DNA of 64,000 nucleotides from Allomyces arbusculus (Eukaryota; Blastocladiomycota; Blastocladiomycetes; Blastocladiales; Blastocladiaceae): the NCBI GenBank assembly GCA_027604705.1, contig JADHYV010000024.1:1-64000 (forward strand). Reading direction: 5' to 3'. Of the stretch, positions 1 to 10,546 are shown piece by piece. A model generated the notes under the pieces. That model saw nothing but the letters and a program-made list of their open reading frames with translations, ran no database searches and was not told where the DNA came from. The translations under genes and the position numbers were made by a program. Position 1 is the first letter of the stretch, and the number at the start of each line of letters is the position of its first letter.

Positions 1-124
1 GCCATCTGCTGCAGACCAATGCGCCTGCAAACTTAGGCACATGAACGCTGTAGCGTTGTGAAGTGTGATGTACAATGAGCTTGCTAATGCACAGACCTGT
101 TTGCTCTCTGTTGTCCAATTATGA

Positions 125-682
125 ACCCATGACGCAATAATAAGTGGGCATGCTGTACTGGGGGGGGGGGGGGGGGGGGCGCCAGCTTCATGCCACCAGT
201 CTTATTTTAATGTGCTGTTCAAGTGGCTCCACTGCTACACACTGGGCAAGGGCCTGCTGCTGCTGCTGTACTGTAAGGAAATGATTGTGACAGACCATGA
301 GGCATGGTGTGGGAACCTCGAATTACCCATGACTTTGACCAAGCTGCAGCCTGAAGATAATGCGCTGCAGCTGAGGGTGAAAGTGGATTGGAAGTCAATC
401 TTTGCACATCTGCCCAATATGGGTATGCTGTCATTTATTACACGCGTCCCTGGCCACACTGATGATCCACAGGGGTTGGCTCTCACTTGCATTTACAAGC
501 ATCTCCCACCAGTGCTGACTATGCTCATTCTGGGTAATTGCCACTCATTTCCTCTGCCAGTCAAGGCTGCTCTTGCTCAAGTTCTCCCACAAGGGCACAG
601 ATGTGTTTGCAGCTTTGCCTCAGCATGGCATGGCCACTCTCACCTTCAACATTTTCACGTTTGGTCTGTGCTTGCTGATTGA
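125..682 (+). other. Unrecognised open frame in AT-richer edge region
   Basis: An open reading frame runs from just after a stop at 122-124 to a stop at 680-682, about 185 codons. The first in-frame ATG is near 281, so an ATG-started product would be about 133 residues. I recognise no family. Base composition is visibly less GC-rich than the genes that follow, codon use differs from them, and the frame passes through a run of 20 G. It ends 11 bp before the end of RRP40, which lies on the other strand. It could be the tail of a gene outside the window, the remnant of a repeat, or chance. I do not infer a function. Confidence 0.2.
160..179. repeat. Run of 20 G (poly-G tract)
   Basis: Twenty consecutive G sit in the AT-richer edge region. 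Such tracts can form G-quadruplexes and are prone to length error in sequencing and assembly, so the true length is uncertain. Confidence 0.9.
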
Positions 683-692
683 TAATTTCGAA

Positions 693-698
693 TTTATT
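693..698 (-). terminator. AATAAA poly(A) signal overlapping the RRP40 stop
   Basis: On the minus strand the last sense codon and stop read GAA TAA A, so a perfect AATAAA hexamer spans the stop codon. If used, cleavage would leave a very short 3' UTR next to the convergent edge ORF. Confidence 0.45.
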
Positions 699-1648
699 CC
701 GTTGACCGCTTCAGCTCAGCAGCCAAGTCCTTGACAAACTTCTCGAACTCCTGCTGATCCATGCTTGAACTGCGCTGCAACGCATCGGCAATCGCAATCG
801 TCAGGGTCGGTGTTGCCGCAGCAATCCAAATGCGACCGTTTTGACCGACGGCCGTCTCGAATGCCGGGAAATGCTTTTCGAGCGCCTTGTGCACGTAAAA
901 GTTGGGGTCGACCATACTAACACGCGAGGTCAAGTTGCGGTGAGCCTCGGATTCGTGGTGGGTAAGTCCGAAAATGGATGGGTGATACCTTCGCGCAAAT
1001 GCCAGCGACGTCTTGATGACGAACCCGCCCGCGAGCAGGCCGTAACCGTTGGCCTTGAGCGATTTCGGGTTGACGCACTCGATTTCCGGGTCCATGTCCT
1101 TCATGGCGACGGCGACGCGCGCGTAGACCAAGTCGCCGACCTGGATGGTGCGACGAGAGCAGGTGAGGATCAATACGGCGCGTAGAGTCGCAGAGGAGCG
1201 CGAGTACGCACGTTGTGTGCTGGCCGGTTGCGCTTCGACGCGCCCTCAAACGCCATGTAGGACAGCACCGCCGGATGTGCCGAACCAATGTCCACCTTGT
1301 ACGCTTCGGCGAGCTTGTTCGTGATCACGCCCACCACGTCGTCTCCTGCCGCCGGCACATACTAAACGTGCATCGCTCGCGCGTCAAGTCCCAGGCCGAC
1401 CAACACTGCTGCAGCAAATCCATCAAGCGCACGCGTTTCTGATCCGTCACGATCCACCACTGGTTGCGTTCCGGGACATGGTGCAAAATGCCGGCCTTGA
1501 CGGCGACAATCTCGTCCTTGACTTGCACGAGTCCGGGGCCGAGACGGAGCCGTGGCGGTTCGCCTGATTCTGATGCATCCTCCATCATGTCCAGGCACGG
1601 CACGCGGTCGCCCGGGACCACATATTTCGGGTATTCGGCGTCGGTCAT
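694..1648 (-). CDS. RRP40: Exosome complex cap subunit Rrp40 (EXOSC3)
   Basis: Three exons (1648-1433, 1361-1212, 1140-694) give a 270-residue protein, the usual Rrp40 size. Rrp40 is an S1/KH cap protein of the RNA exosome, which degrades and trims RNA from the 3' end in nucleus and cytoplasm. The N-terminal part has the strand-rich VVPGDRV segment, the S1 part carries VVGVITNKLAEAYKVDIGS and LSYMAFEGASKRNRP, and the C-terminal KH part has NGYGLLAGGFVIKTSL. Both introns are 71 bp with donors GTGCGC and GTGCGT. Splicing joins NRPAHN to VGDLVYARV, restoring the family spacing. The start is the ATG of MTDAEYPKY; an upstream in-frame extension lacks a better start. The stop codon TAA is part of an AATAAA hexamer. 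Confidence 0.93.
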
Positions 1649-2095
1649 GGTTGGTGTCGTCGGGAATGGATCTGGTTGTCGTTCTTTGGGGCGGAAAAGA
1701 GTGGCAAATAATTCTGCGCCGAGTGCTGATGTGATCGCGTCGCGGATGCTTGACGTGTTGCTCTGTTGGCGCGGTGGAATGTGCAAAATGATCGTGTCCA
1801 GCGCGTCGGTGCGGTGGAATGTGGACGCGGTCATGCGCCGTCACGTGGCTCGTTGACATGCGCCGACGCACGCGTCGACGTCCGGTTTGTCGCCACTGAG
1901 CCATATTCAACGGGATCGCGAACCGCCCGAGATGCCAATCAAAAGGGATTTCAATCGCTTTATGAACAGGGGGCACACATCCGATGTCTCCGCGCGCGCC
2001 CCGAATGCCAGGGCAAGGAACGCGCCGTCGCCCCTACTGCAGTTGACGGCAGGGCTCGACGCATCGCTTCTGAACGACCACACGCGCAGGCGCAG

Positions 2096-3057
2096 CTAAC
2101 CCTCGAAGAAGGTGGGCAGCTCGTTACCCGGGACAAAGATGCGACGCACGCCCTCCTTCGTGATGACGGCAAGTCGAATGCACCCGCCACTCGACCCATC
2201 GCGCGCCATGGCCAGGGCAATGGCTACAGGTGGAAACGACGCGTCAGTTTGCGAGGGCCGAGCATTCGAAGAGACATGTGATGGGGAAGGACGTACCGCT
2301 CTTGGTGAACTGCAAGCACTCGTCGACAGTCATGCCGTCGCGGTAGGTTGAGTCGCAGTAACCATAAATGTAGGTCGAGCCCGAACCTGATGTCGCGAAA
2401 GGAAAGCACAGTCAGAATAGCGCAAATGTTGAAGCAGGGAACAGATAAAAATGAAGGTGAACGCACCGCCAATCGCAAACCCTTGCCGGTGCATCGACCC
2501 GCCGAGCGAGATCGAGTAGACGGAGCCGGCATTGTACTTGTCCCAGCCGGCAACAATGATCCCGGCCGAGAGCGCGTCCTTGTTCGTGTAGCACAGTTGC
2601 TGGAACATGGCTGCCGCGACCTTGACCGATGGTGCCTCGCCGTTTTGCACGCTGTTCGTCGGAAACGCGTCGCGTCAGCTGCGCATTCTCGAATATGCAT
2701 TACAAAAAAACCATCCAAACACGCTCATTCATCGTACCTGTACATCTGGCAGTAGTAGTGCACGATATCGGCCACGGCCTGCGTATCGGCGGCCGACCCG
2801 GACCGGCAGCAGTAGATGCGGTCGTGCACCTCGGTCAGCTTGTCAGTAACGCGGTTGGCAATGTAGGATCCGGTCGTCGTGCGCGTGTCGGCGCCAATCA
2901 CGACACCGCCGTCAAACTCGACGGCCATGATGGTCGTCTAGCGAGATGAACGCGTTTTTGTCAGGCCCACACTGAGTCCCCATGAAGTCGGCCGGGTCAG
3001 CGCTGGTGAGCGGCAACATACGCCGAGGTTGGCTTCTCCGGGCTTGAGGGACGCCAT
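2096..3057 (-). CDS. PRE3: 20S proteasome subunit beta1 (PSMB6/Pre3)
   Basis: Five exons (3057-3022, 2937-2738, 2651-2467, 2386-2297, 2223-2096) encode 212 residues. Beta1 is the caspase-like catalytic subunit of the 20S proteasome. Exon 1 encodes a 12-residue propeptide ending in Gly; exon 2 starts with the Thr-Thr-Ile of the mature enzyme, so the catalytic N-terminal threonine is residue 13. Family hallmarks follow: [66 protein letters not shown] and [15 protein letters not shown]. Introns are 84, 86, 80 and 73 bp. All four splice joins keep frame and restore conserved sequence, so the model is secure. Confidence 0.96.
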
Positions 3058-3677
3058 GGTGGATTGGTGGGTTCGTGGAGGGTCGCGTCGCGTGGATTTG
3101 GGTCGGGTCAAGCTGGATCGTGATCCGGCGTTGCAGGGGACCGGGTTGCAGCGTGAACAGCGGCTGGATTGGCGCAAGACTGGATGCGCGCGGTGGTCGT
3201 GGCGGTGTGCAGCGTTGGTTGGTACCGTGTCGACGACGGTTGCGTTGGAGGAGGTGCAAACGAACCGACAGAACGACAGAACACGATCAGCGCGTCATGA
3301 CGAGGGCGGCGTGAAACTCACGTGCGCAAGCCAGCAGCCGAGGGACAATCGCCCCGTCTCTCGCTCGGATTCTGCGCGAGCGTTCAAGCGATTTCCACAC
3401 GACGTTCTCTCCGCGCTGGGCCCTGGGAATCGGGCAGTTGGTGGGGCTGCCGAGTCGCAGACCCGCTGCGCGCTCAAGAGACAACTAAAGGCACTCACGG
3501 GTGGACAAAAACGCGCTACTTATTCGCGAAAGGGATCGAGGATAAAATATACTACACAGAAGCTCCGGCCGCGACCGAGCGCGGCCGGATGGAGGGCGGC
3601 CGCTCCGACGTGCGAGCGCATAAAGGGGCCGCCCGCCCGATGAACACGAAACACCCCAGACTCATTTACTCAACAGC
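3058..3677. other. Intergenic, PRE3 promoter and ATIC 3' side
   Basis: About 620 bp between two minus-strand genes. It holds the PRE3 promoter and the 3' flank of the ATIC gene. Short overlapping ORFs on both strands look like shadows of GC-rich sequence. I see no RNA gene or clear TATA box. Confidence 0.5.
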
Positions 3678-5541
3678 TTAGTGGTGGAACAGGCGCAGGT
3701 TCGTGAACGCGTAAGCCATGCCGTAGACATCGGCCGTCTGCACGACCGCCTCGTCCATGACCGACCCCGACGGCGCGGCCACGTACTTGACGCCCGACTC
3801 GACGGCGCGGTAGAGCGAGTCCGGGAACGGGAAGAACGCGTCCGAGGCGAGCGCGACATCCGTCTGCTGCGCGAGCCACGCCTTCTTGTCAGCCGCCGTC
3901 AGCTCGATCGGCAGCTTGTCAAAGACGGCCTCGTAGTTGGCCTTCGACTGGCCCTCGCCAATCTGGTTCGTCACGTACAAGTCGATCGCGTTCGACTTGT
4001 CGGCGCGCTTCGTACCCTTCTTGAACTGCATGCCAAGCACGTTCGCGTGGTGGCGCAGCCACCAGTTGTCGGCCTTGTCGGCAGCGAGGCGCGTGCAGTG
4101 CACGCGCGACTGCTGCCCGGCACCGACACCGACGACCATGCCGTTCTTGGCAAAGCACACCGAGTTGGACTGCGTGTACTTAAGCGTGATCGTGGCGACG
4201 AGCAGGTCGCGCACAGCCGATTCGGGCAGCGTCTTGTTCTTCGACACGACATTGTTGAACAGCGACTTCTCAATCACAATATCGTTCCGGCGCTGCTGCA
4301 GGTTCACACCGTACACCTGACGCGTCTCGACCGTCGGCGGCTCGTAAGCCGCATCAATCTGCAGCACGCAGTACTTGCCGCCCTTCTTGGCCTGCAGAAT
4401 CGCCAGCGCCTCGGCCGAGAAACTCGGCGCGATGACACCGTCCGAGACCTCGCGCGACAGGATCTTGGCCGTCTGCGCATCGCACTCGTCCGAGAGCGCC
4501 ACAAAATCGCCAAACGACGACATCCGGTCGGCGCCACGCGCGCGCGCGTAGGCGGTCGCGATCGGCGACAGCGCGCCGAGGTCGTTGACCATGCAAACCT
4601 TGGCCTCAACGGGCGTCAGCGGGACAGCCACGGCCGCGCCCGCGGGGGACACGTGCTTGAACGAAGCGGCCGCGGGCAAGCCCGTCGCGCGCTTCAGGTC
4701 CTTGACAAGCGGCCAGGCGTTGAGCGCGTCGAGCAGGTTAATGTAACCGGGCGACCCGTTGAGCACCTTGAACGGCAAGGGGCCGTGCGCGTTGAACGCC
4801 TGCGCCGGCTTCTGGTGCGGGTTCATCCCGTACCGCAGCGTCAGCTGGTCCTGGCCAGCAGCGTACTGCTGGCGGAAGTAGCCCGAAATCGCCTCGTCGT
4901 ACTCGGCCGTGTGGTTGAAGGCCTTCAGCGCCAAGTGCTTGCGCGTGGCTTCCGTGACAGTGCCGTGTTGGCGGAGCTCAGCGACAATCGTCGCGTAGTC
5001 GGCCGGGTCGCAGACAATCGCGACACGCGCGTGGTTCTTGGCCGCGGCACGCAGGAGGGTGACACCACCGATATCGACTTCCTCGACGGCCTGCGCGACG
5101 GTCACGTCGGGCTTGGCGACCGTGTTCTGGAACGGGTAGAGGTTGCACACCACAATGTCGATCATGTCGATGCCGCGCTCCTTCAGGTCCTTTTGATCCG
5201 AAGGGATGTCACGGGCGAGAATCCCGCCGTGCACGACCGGGTGCAACGTCTTGACGCGACCGCCGAGCATTTCGGGCGCCTTGGTCAGGTCGGCCACGTC
5301 GGCGACGGGGAGGCCGGCGTCGCGCACTTGCTTGGCGGTACCGCCCGACGCGATCAAGCGCACGCCGAGTGCGGCCAGGTCCTTGGCGAGCGGAACCAGA
5401 CCCGTCTTGTCCGAGACGGACAGGAGGGCTATTTGCCGAGGAGAAAGGCGAGGCGGGTGAGGATCGCTGCGGAGCCATCGCGGCGGAGGGAGCGGCAGAG
5501 GCCGTACCCATCTTCTTGGGCGCCGGCGCAGATTGGGCCAT
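3678..5541 (-). CDS. ADE17: Bifunctional AICAR transformylase / IMP cyclohydrolase (ATIC)
   Basis: Two exons (5541-5508 and 5428-3678) give 594 residues, matching ATIC enzymes of about 590. The protein carries out the last two steps of purine synthesis: formylation of AICAR with 10-formyl-THF and ring closure to IMP. The N-terminal cyclohydrolase half starts [11 protein letters not shown] and includes [18 protein letters not shown]; the transformylase half contains [15 protein letters not shown] and [10 protein letters not shown], with the catalytic Lys-His pair. The start ATG ([10 protein letters not shown]) lies in a 34-nt first exon joined through a 79-bp intron (GTACGG...TAG). The frame is open further upstream without the intron, but that reading gives no family sequence before [11 protein letters not shown] 669-codon antisense ORF lies opposite and is treated as a shadow. 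Confidence 0.96.
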
Positions 5542-6020
5542 GGTGTCGATGCTGTCAAGCTGGTGGGTGCGAGCAAGCAAGAAGGAGAGGCAGGTCCGGA
5601 GCGAGAGGGCGCGCCCGCTTTATGGACGAGGATTCGGTCGGTCCGGTCCAGTGCGCGCGGAATGGAAGGATCACAACACGCGAACGATGAAATCCACGCG
5701 TGTGGAGGGCCGTTGGCGAAGGGGCCCACGTGGGTCAAGTGAACCGCCGTTTTCGTTACGTAAAAATCAAACAGAACATTAGGATCGACAAATCGTCGCT
5801 AACATGACCTATGAGCAGTCGACAACCCGAAACGGACCACAGTCCTCTCAGCAAATTAAAATTGCAGGTTTGGCGATGCTTGGAGGCGACGGAAGAATAG
5901 CACGGCAGCAACTACAATCTATCCAGCAAAGAAAAATGGGTCACGAAGGTACGATGGCGGCTGGCAGACGCAACAAAAAAAGTCGAGACAACCAAAACAA
6001 CGGCAACAAAACGGTCTTTC
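5542..6020. other. Intergenic, ATIC promoter
   Basis: About 480 bp upstream of ATIC and downstream of the BAR-like gene. A/T content rises towards 5760-6010. No further gene or clear motif seen. Confidence 0.5.
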
Positions 6021-7796
6021 TCAGGGCACGGCGGCCGTTCCAAACACGGGCGCGACCATGGCAACCGGTGGCAGCGGTGGTGGAGCCGCATCAGCCGCCG
6101 CGTCCGGAAGTGTTCCACCACCATACACGGCCGACGTGGAGAGCATCGACCAGATCGACGCGCGCGATGATGCCTGGCGCACGACGTGCGGTGGCGGTGT
6201 GCCCGTACCGGATCGGCCGATACTCGCGGCGCCGTCAAACGCTAGCGGCGAGGTTGCTCGTGCGGGGGAGGCCAGTGCGGTCGGTGGAACGACAGCGCGC
6301 GAGCCATACGCAGTCTCGAGACTGCGTCTTGCCGCGGCGAGTTCGACAAGGGGTGACCCGGTCGATGCACTGGGCAAAGGACGCGCTTGCGATAGGGACG
6401 ACCGTGACGAGGCCACAGATGTGAGCGACTGCGAAGCGACGAGCGGGGATGGCGCAGCCCTGGTACTTGCAGCGTGACCCACCGACCCGGATGCGTCCGC
6501 ACCTCCGTCCATGGTCGCCATCGACCGTCGTCCCTGCGTGATCCCCGCCGCTGCCGCAACGACACCGCGGTTGAGCAGCGGCAACGTATCCCCCGCCACG
6601 GGCGCACGCCGTCGGCTCGTCTCCGCAAGCGCGCGCAATGCCAGCCCCGCATTCACGTACCCAGCGAGCATGCGGCCCGCAACGCGTCCTGACGCGGCGA
6701 CAATCACAGGCCGTCGTGCAATCGCGGTACGGTCACCAATTGCGCGCAAGTCGCGCTCAAGCAAGGTGACTTTCTGGTCGAGTTCGGCGATTTGTCGGTG
6801 CGCGTGCACGGCCAAGTTGCGCTTGGCCTCCTTGCGCGACTTGGCGAGCTTAGTCGCCTGCGCAGCGGCCTGCGCGGCCTGGGAGCGGAGCGCGGCGATT
6901 TGGTGGTCGGTGGCCGTGCGTTGCATCTGTACAGCGCGTTTTCGGGGAAGAAGGTCAGATCAGGGTCATCACGTATCGAAACAACGATAGTCAGCAGCTT
7001 AACCAACCAAGGTCTCCTCGTGAATGGCATTCCACGCGGCATCCATGGGTTTTTCGAGTTCGCGCCACACCATGTCGCCGAGCAGCTGGTGGGCGGCGCC
7101 GACGACCTTGAGCGTTTCGGCCAGAAAGGCCACGTCCATGTCGCACGCGGGCTTCTCAGACGGCGATGCCGAGGGGTTGGCATCACTCCCGCGCGACCGG
7201 TAGACGGCAGCCAGTGCGCGCGCCAAGTCGTTTCCCGTGGTCGAAACGGCATGCAAGGCCGAGCGGAACGCGCGCGCCGTTTGGACGACAGCACCGACCT
7301 GGTCGAGCGTGAGCGGAGGCGGCGGTGGGGTCGCTTGCTCCTGCTGCAGCTGCGCGGTATAGGCGGCGGAAGCCGCGGATCGCGTCGTGCCGGCGGGCGA
7401 CGTGGGTGCGCCAGCGGCGCGGTGCAGCGGCCGCAGGCTCGTGAGCACGGGCGTGCGCGGGAGCGGGATCACGGGCGTGGCCGGGCGCGGGATGGGCGAC
7501 GGGGTCGGTGGAGCCAGCGTTGTGGGCAAGGGTAGGGCCCGCGGGGGTGGCGTTGCAGCGGTTGCGGGCGTTGACTCCACTTCTTGGAACCGAACGAGCG
7601 GTGAGGTCGCCATCCGTGCGCGCGCTCCCACCGCCGCGTGCGACGCTGATGCAGAAGCCGAAGCTGCGCTCGCCGTTGCCGTCGCGGTCGCCGGCGTCGT
7701 CCCCGTCACCATCGCCGGCGCGAGCTTGGAAGCGCCCGTTGCAGTGGCGGCGGGCGGACCGACAGCAAGCGCCGACAGGGGCGGGTGCGAGAGCAT
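6021..7796 (-). CDS. Probable BAR/I-BAR-like membrane-binding protein
   Basis: Two exons (7796-7008, 6926-6021; 81-bp intron) encode 564 residues. The first 150 or so residues are Ala/Thr/Pro-rich and probably disordered. A long helical region follows (roughly residues 165-355), with VVQTARAFRSALHAVSTTGN, then LGDMVWRELEKPMDAAW, then a charged coiled coil through AKSRKEAKRNLAVHAHRQI. The helix layout and the repeated -P-x-x-x-W/A- pattern resemble BAR or I-BAR/IMD dimers that bend membranes, but I cannot name an orthologue. The last 200 residues are Ser/Pro/Ala-rich. The ATG at 7796 is the first in frame; the frame stays open upstream without one. Could also be an unrelated coiled-coil protein. 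Confidence 0.5.
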
Positions 7797-8435
7797 CGCG
7801 TCGCGCTGAGCGGTGATCCTTGGTTTTGATGGGCGCGCCCGCAGCAAGTCGAGGCAAGTGGAAGGGCAGGGCGGGCGTGGCAACGTCGCCAAGCTGAGAG
7901 CGGGAGGAGAGGGCGGCAGCGGTGTTGCTGGACCGGATCAGCGAGCACGACGACATGGTGGGCGACATGGCAAGCACATGGCAAGCACACCGAAGCCGAG
8001 CAGGAGCGCAAGGCAGCGCTGCGGGCGAAGCGGCGCACGGCCAACGTCGGTTGCGCCAGGCACAATGGCATTTAGCTTTGCGGCTCAAAGTACGTTTCAA
8101 ACCCAGGCAAAAATCAGGCAAAAGCCAGGCCGCAATTGGGCGCCCAACCAGCGCCCGCGGCCAATCGGAAAGCTGTGCAAAATCGTGGGGAAAACGCCAC
8201 GGGACGTCACGCCAGAGACAGCGCGCTGATCAGGCCCTCGCTTCCACGTCGTCGTCGTGGTCGTCCTTTGGCACACCAACCTGCTGCCACCACCACCACG
8301 CCCCGCTCGTGCACACCACGGCCATCGCACTTGCAGCACTCGACGCGCCGACTCGCTCTCGACTCGTTCGCGCGCCCTTGGCGCCGTGGCCACCCACCCA
8401 CCTCGGCCACCTCGCCGCGCAAGCTCGCCCACGCC
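7797..8435. other. Divergent promoter region, BAR-like gene and SF1
   Basis: About 640 bp shared by two head-to-head genes. No gene seen; no strong TATA element. Confidence 0.5.
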
Positions 8436-10255
8436 ATGTCCGACTTTGCTCCGGCCCCGGGCCACAGCCATGATCATGGTCATGGCAACGGCCACGGCGA
8501 CGACCACGCCTATGACGCGCCCGTCGCGCCGCTCGACACGCCACAACCCTCGGGTGATCGTCCGCAGCGTACGTATCTCGTCACCAACAAATTCGTCAGC
8601 CGCGACCCTCCTGCTCACTCTGTCTCCTCTGCATTCCATAGAGGTCGCCGACGCCGACCGCGGCAGGACACTGACGCGCCGCCGGCCCAACTGGTGGGGC
8701 GGCGAGGCACGGCTCAACGTGCCGGGCACCGTCAACGTCGACCTGCTCGACAACACACAGGTCGCGCTCTATGCGCGTACGTTTCCTTGCGCGTTCCCTG
8801 TCCGCGAGCGACATCCTCACCCACTCTCTTTCCCGTCGTCTAGTCCACACGCGCATCGAGGAAATCGGCCGCCACCTGCGCACCAGCGACTACATTCCGC
8901 CAACCCCCGAGCGGTCTCCCTCGCCCGAACCCTTCTACGGCGCTGACGGCAAGCGTATCAATACGCGCGAGTACCGGTTCCGCAAAAAACTCGAAGACGA
9001 GCGGCACAAGCTCGTGAATCTCGTCTACAAGCTCGACCCGGCTTACCGCCCGCCCAACGACTACCGCCGCCCAACCAAATTGTCGGAAAAGATCTACATC
9101 CCCGTGCGCGAGTTCCCGGAAATTAACTTTATTGGTCTGCTGCTCGGTCCGCGCGGGACCACGCTCAAGCAAATGGAGGCCGATTCCGGTGCCAAGATTG
9201 CGATTCGCGGCAAGGGGTCTGTCAAGGAAGGCAAGGGCGCGCCGACCAGTTACCAGAACCAGGAGGAGGACCTGCACTGCTTGATTTCTGGCGACAACGA
9301 GACCAAGATCAAGCTGGCCGTGGGCATGGTTAACAAAATCATTGAGACGGCGTCGACGGTCCCAGAAGCGCAGAATGAGCTCAAGCGCAAGCAGTTGCGC
9401 GACCTGGCCGCACTCAACGGCACGCTGCGCGACGACGAGAACCAAGTGTGCCAAAACTGCGGCGCCCTCGGGCACAAGCGGTACAATTGCCCGGAACGCG
9501 CCAATTTCACGAACACGGTCATTTGCCGGATTTGTGGCGGCGCGGGGCATATGGCGCGCGACTGTATGGCGCGGCATAACCCGGAAATGCTCCAGGAGGC
9601 GCGTGAGCGCGAGACCAAGTTCGACTCGGAGTACCATAACCTCATGGCCGAACTCGGTGCGGGCGGGCCCAGTGGGCCCAGTGGACCGCCGCCGCACGGT
9701 GGTGGCTACCACCGCCACCACGACGATTACGACCGTCGTGGACCGCCGGCGTTTGACCGCCCACAGCACGGTGGACCCGCACCGTGGGCGCGGGACCGGG
9801 ATCGTGACCGGTACGATGATCGTGATCGCGACCGCGACCGCGACCGCCGGTACGGTCCGGGACCCGGTGGGCCCGGCCGTATGAGTTTTGCGCCGATGCA
9901 CGGCAGCGGCGGCGGCGGCGGTGCGCCCGGTGGTGGGTACGACCAGACCCCGGCGCGTGGCGGTGCCGCGCCGTGGTCGCAGGGCACTTTCGGGACGCCG
10001 CGTGGTGGGCCCGGGACGCCCAGTGCGCATGGTGGAGCCGCGCCGCCGCCGTGGGCCGCGAGGGGTGGGCATGCGGATCCGGCGCCGCTGCCGACGCCGG
10101 CCGCGCCCGCGGCGCCCGCACCAGCTGCTGCTGCGCTTGCAGCCGCGGATCCAGCCGCTGCGCCCGTGGACCAGGCCGCGTACGCGGCGTATTACCAGTA
10201 CTACTACCAGCAGATGGCGATGCAGCAGCATCAGCAGTACCCGCCGCAGCAGTAG
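8436..10255 (+). CDS. MSL5: Branchpoint-binding protein SF1/BBP (Msl5)
   Basis: Three exons (8436-8568, 8642-8776, 8844-10255) encode 559 residues. SF1/BBP recognises the intron branch point during early spliceosome assembly and contacts U2AF. The helix-hairpin segment reads LHTRIEEIGRHLRTSDYIPP followed by RSPSPEP, the conserved phospho-SPSP site. The KH-QUA2 domain includes YIPVREFPEINFIGLLLGPRG with its GxxG loop GPRG. Two CCHC zinc knuckles follow, CQNCGALGHKRYNC and CRICGGAGHMARDC. The tail has Arg-Asp repeats (near 9795-9855) and is Gly/Pro/Gln-rich. Introns of 73 and 67 bp both use GTACGT donors. This is the branch-site reader of the same splicing system whose donors look unusual here. 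Confidence 0.95.
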
Positions 10256-10546
10256 TGGACAGTGTGCGTTTGGTGGACCGGTTTGTTTTCGTTCATTTTA
10301 AGGTGAGTGTGTTGTGGGCAATACACCTTGTCGAAAATCGTGCAATTCTTTGTGCCTGCGATGATGGGCAACGCTGGGTGATGCTGGGCAACGCTGCAAC
10401 GCGCTAGCTCTGTCTTTCCGCCTTGTTCTCGTTCAGCTCCATCAGCACCTTCAAACGCAACTCGTTCCTCATCTCTACAAACACTTTCCATTCCCTAGGG
10501 CCCACATCGAGCCCATCGATCCACAAGCATCTACGGAGCATCATCT

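Noticed and set aside
3681-5690. 669-codon plus-strand ORF
   Set aside because: Exactly antisense to the well-supported ATIC gene; open because of GC-rich third codon positions.
8840-10231. 463-codon minus-strand ORF
   Set aside because: Antisense to SF1/BBP, whose KH and zinc-knuckle motifs are clear.
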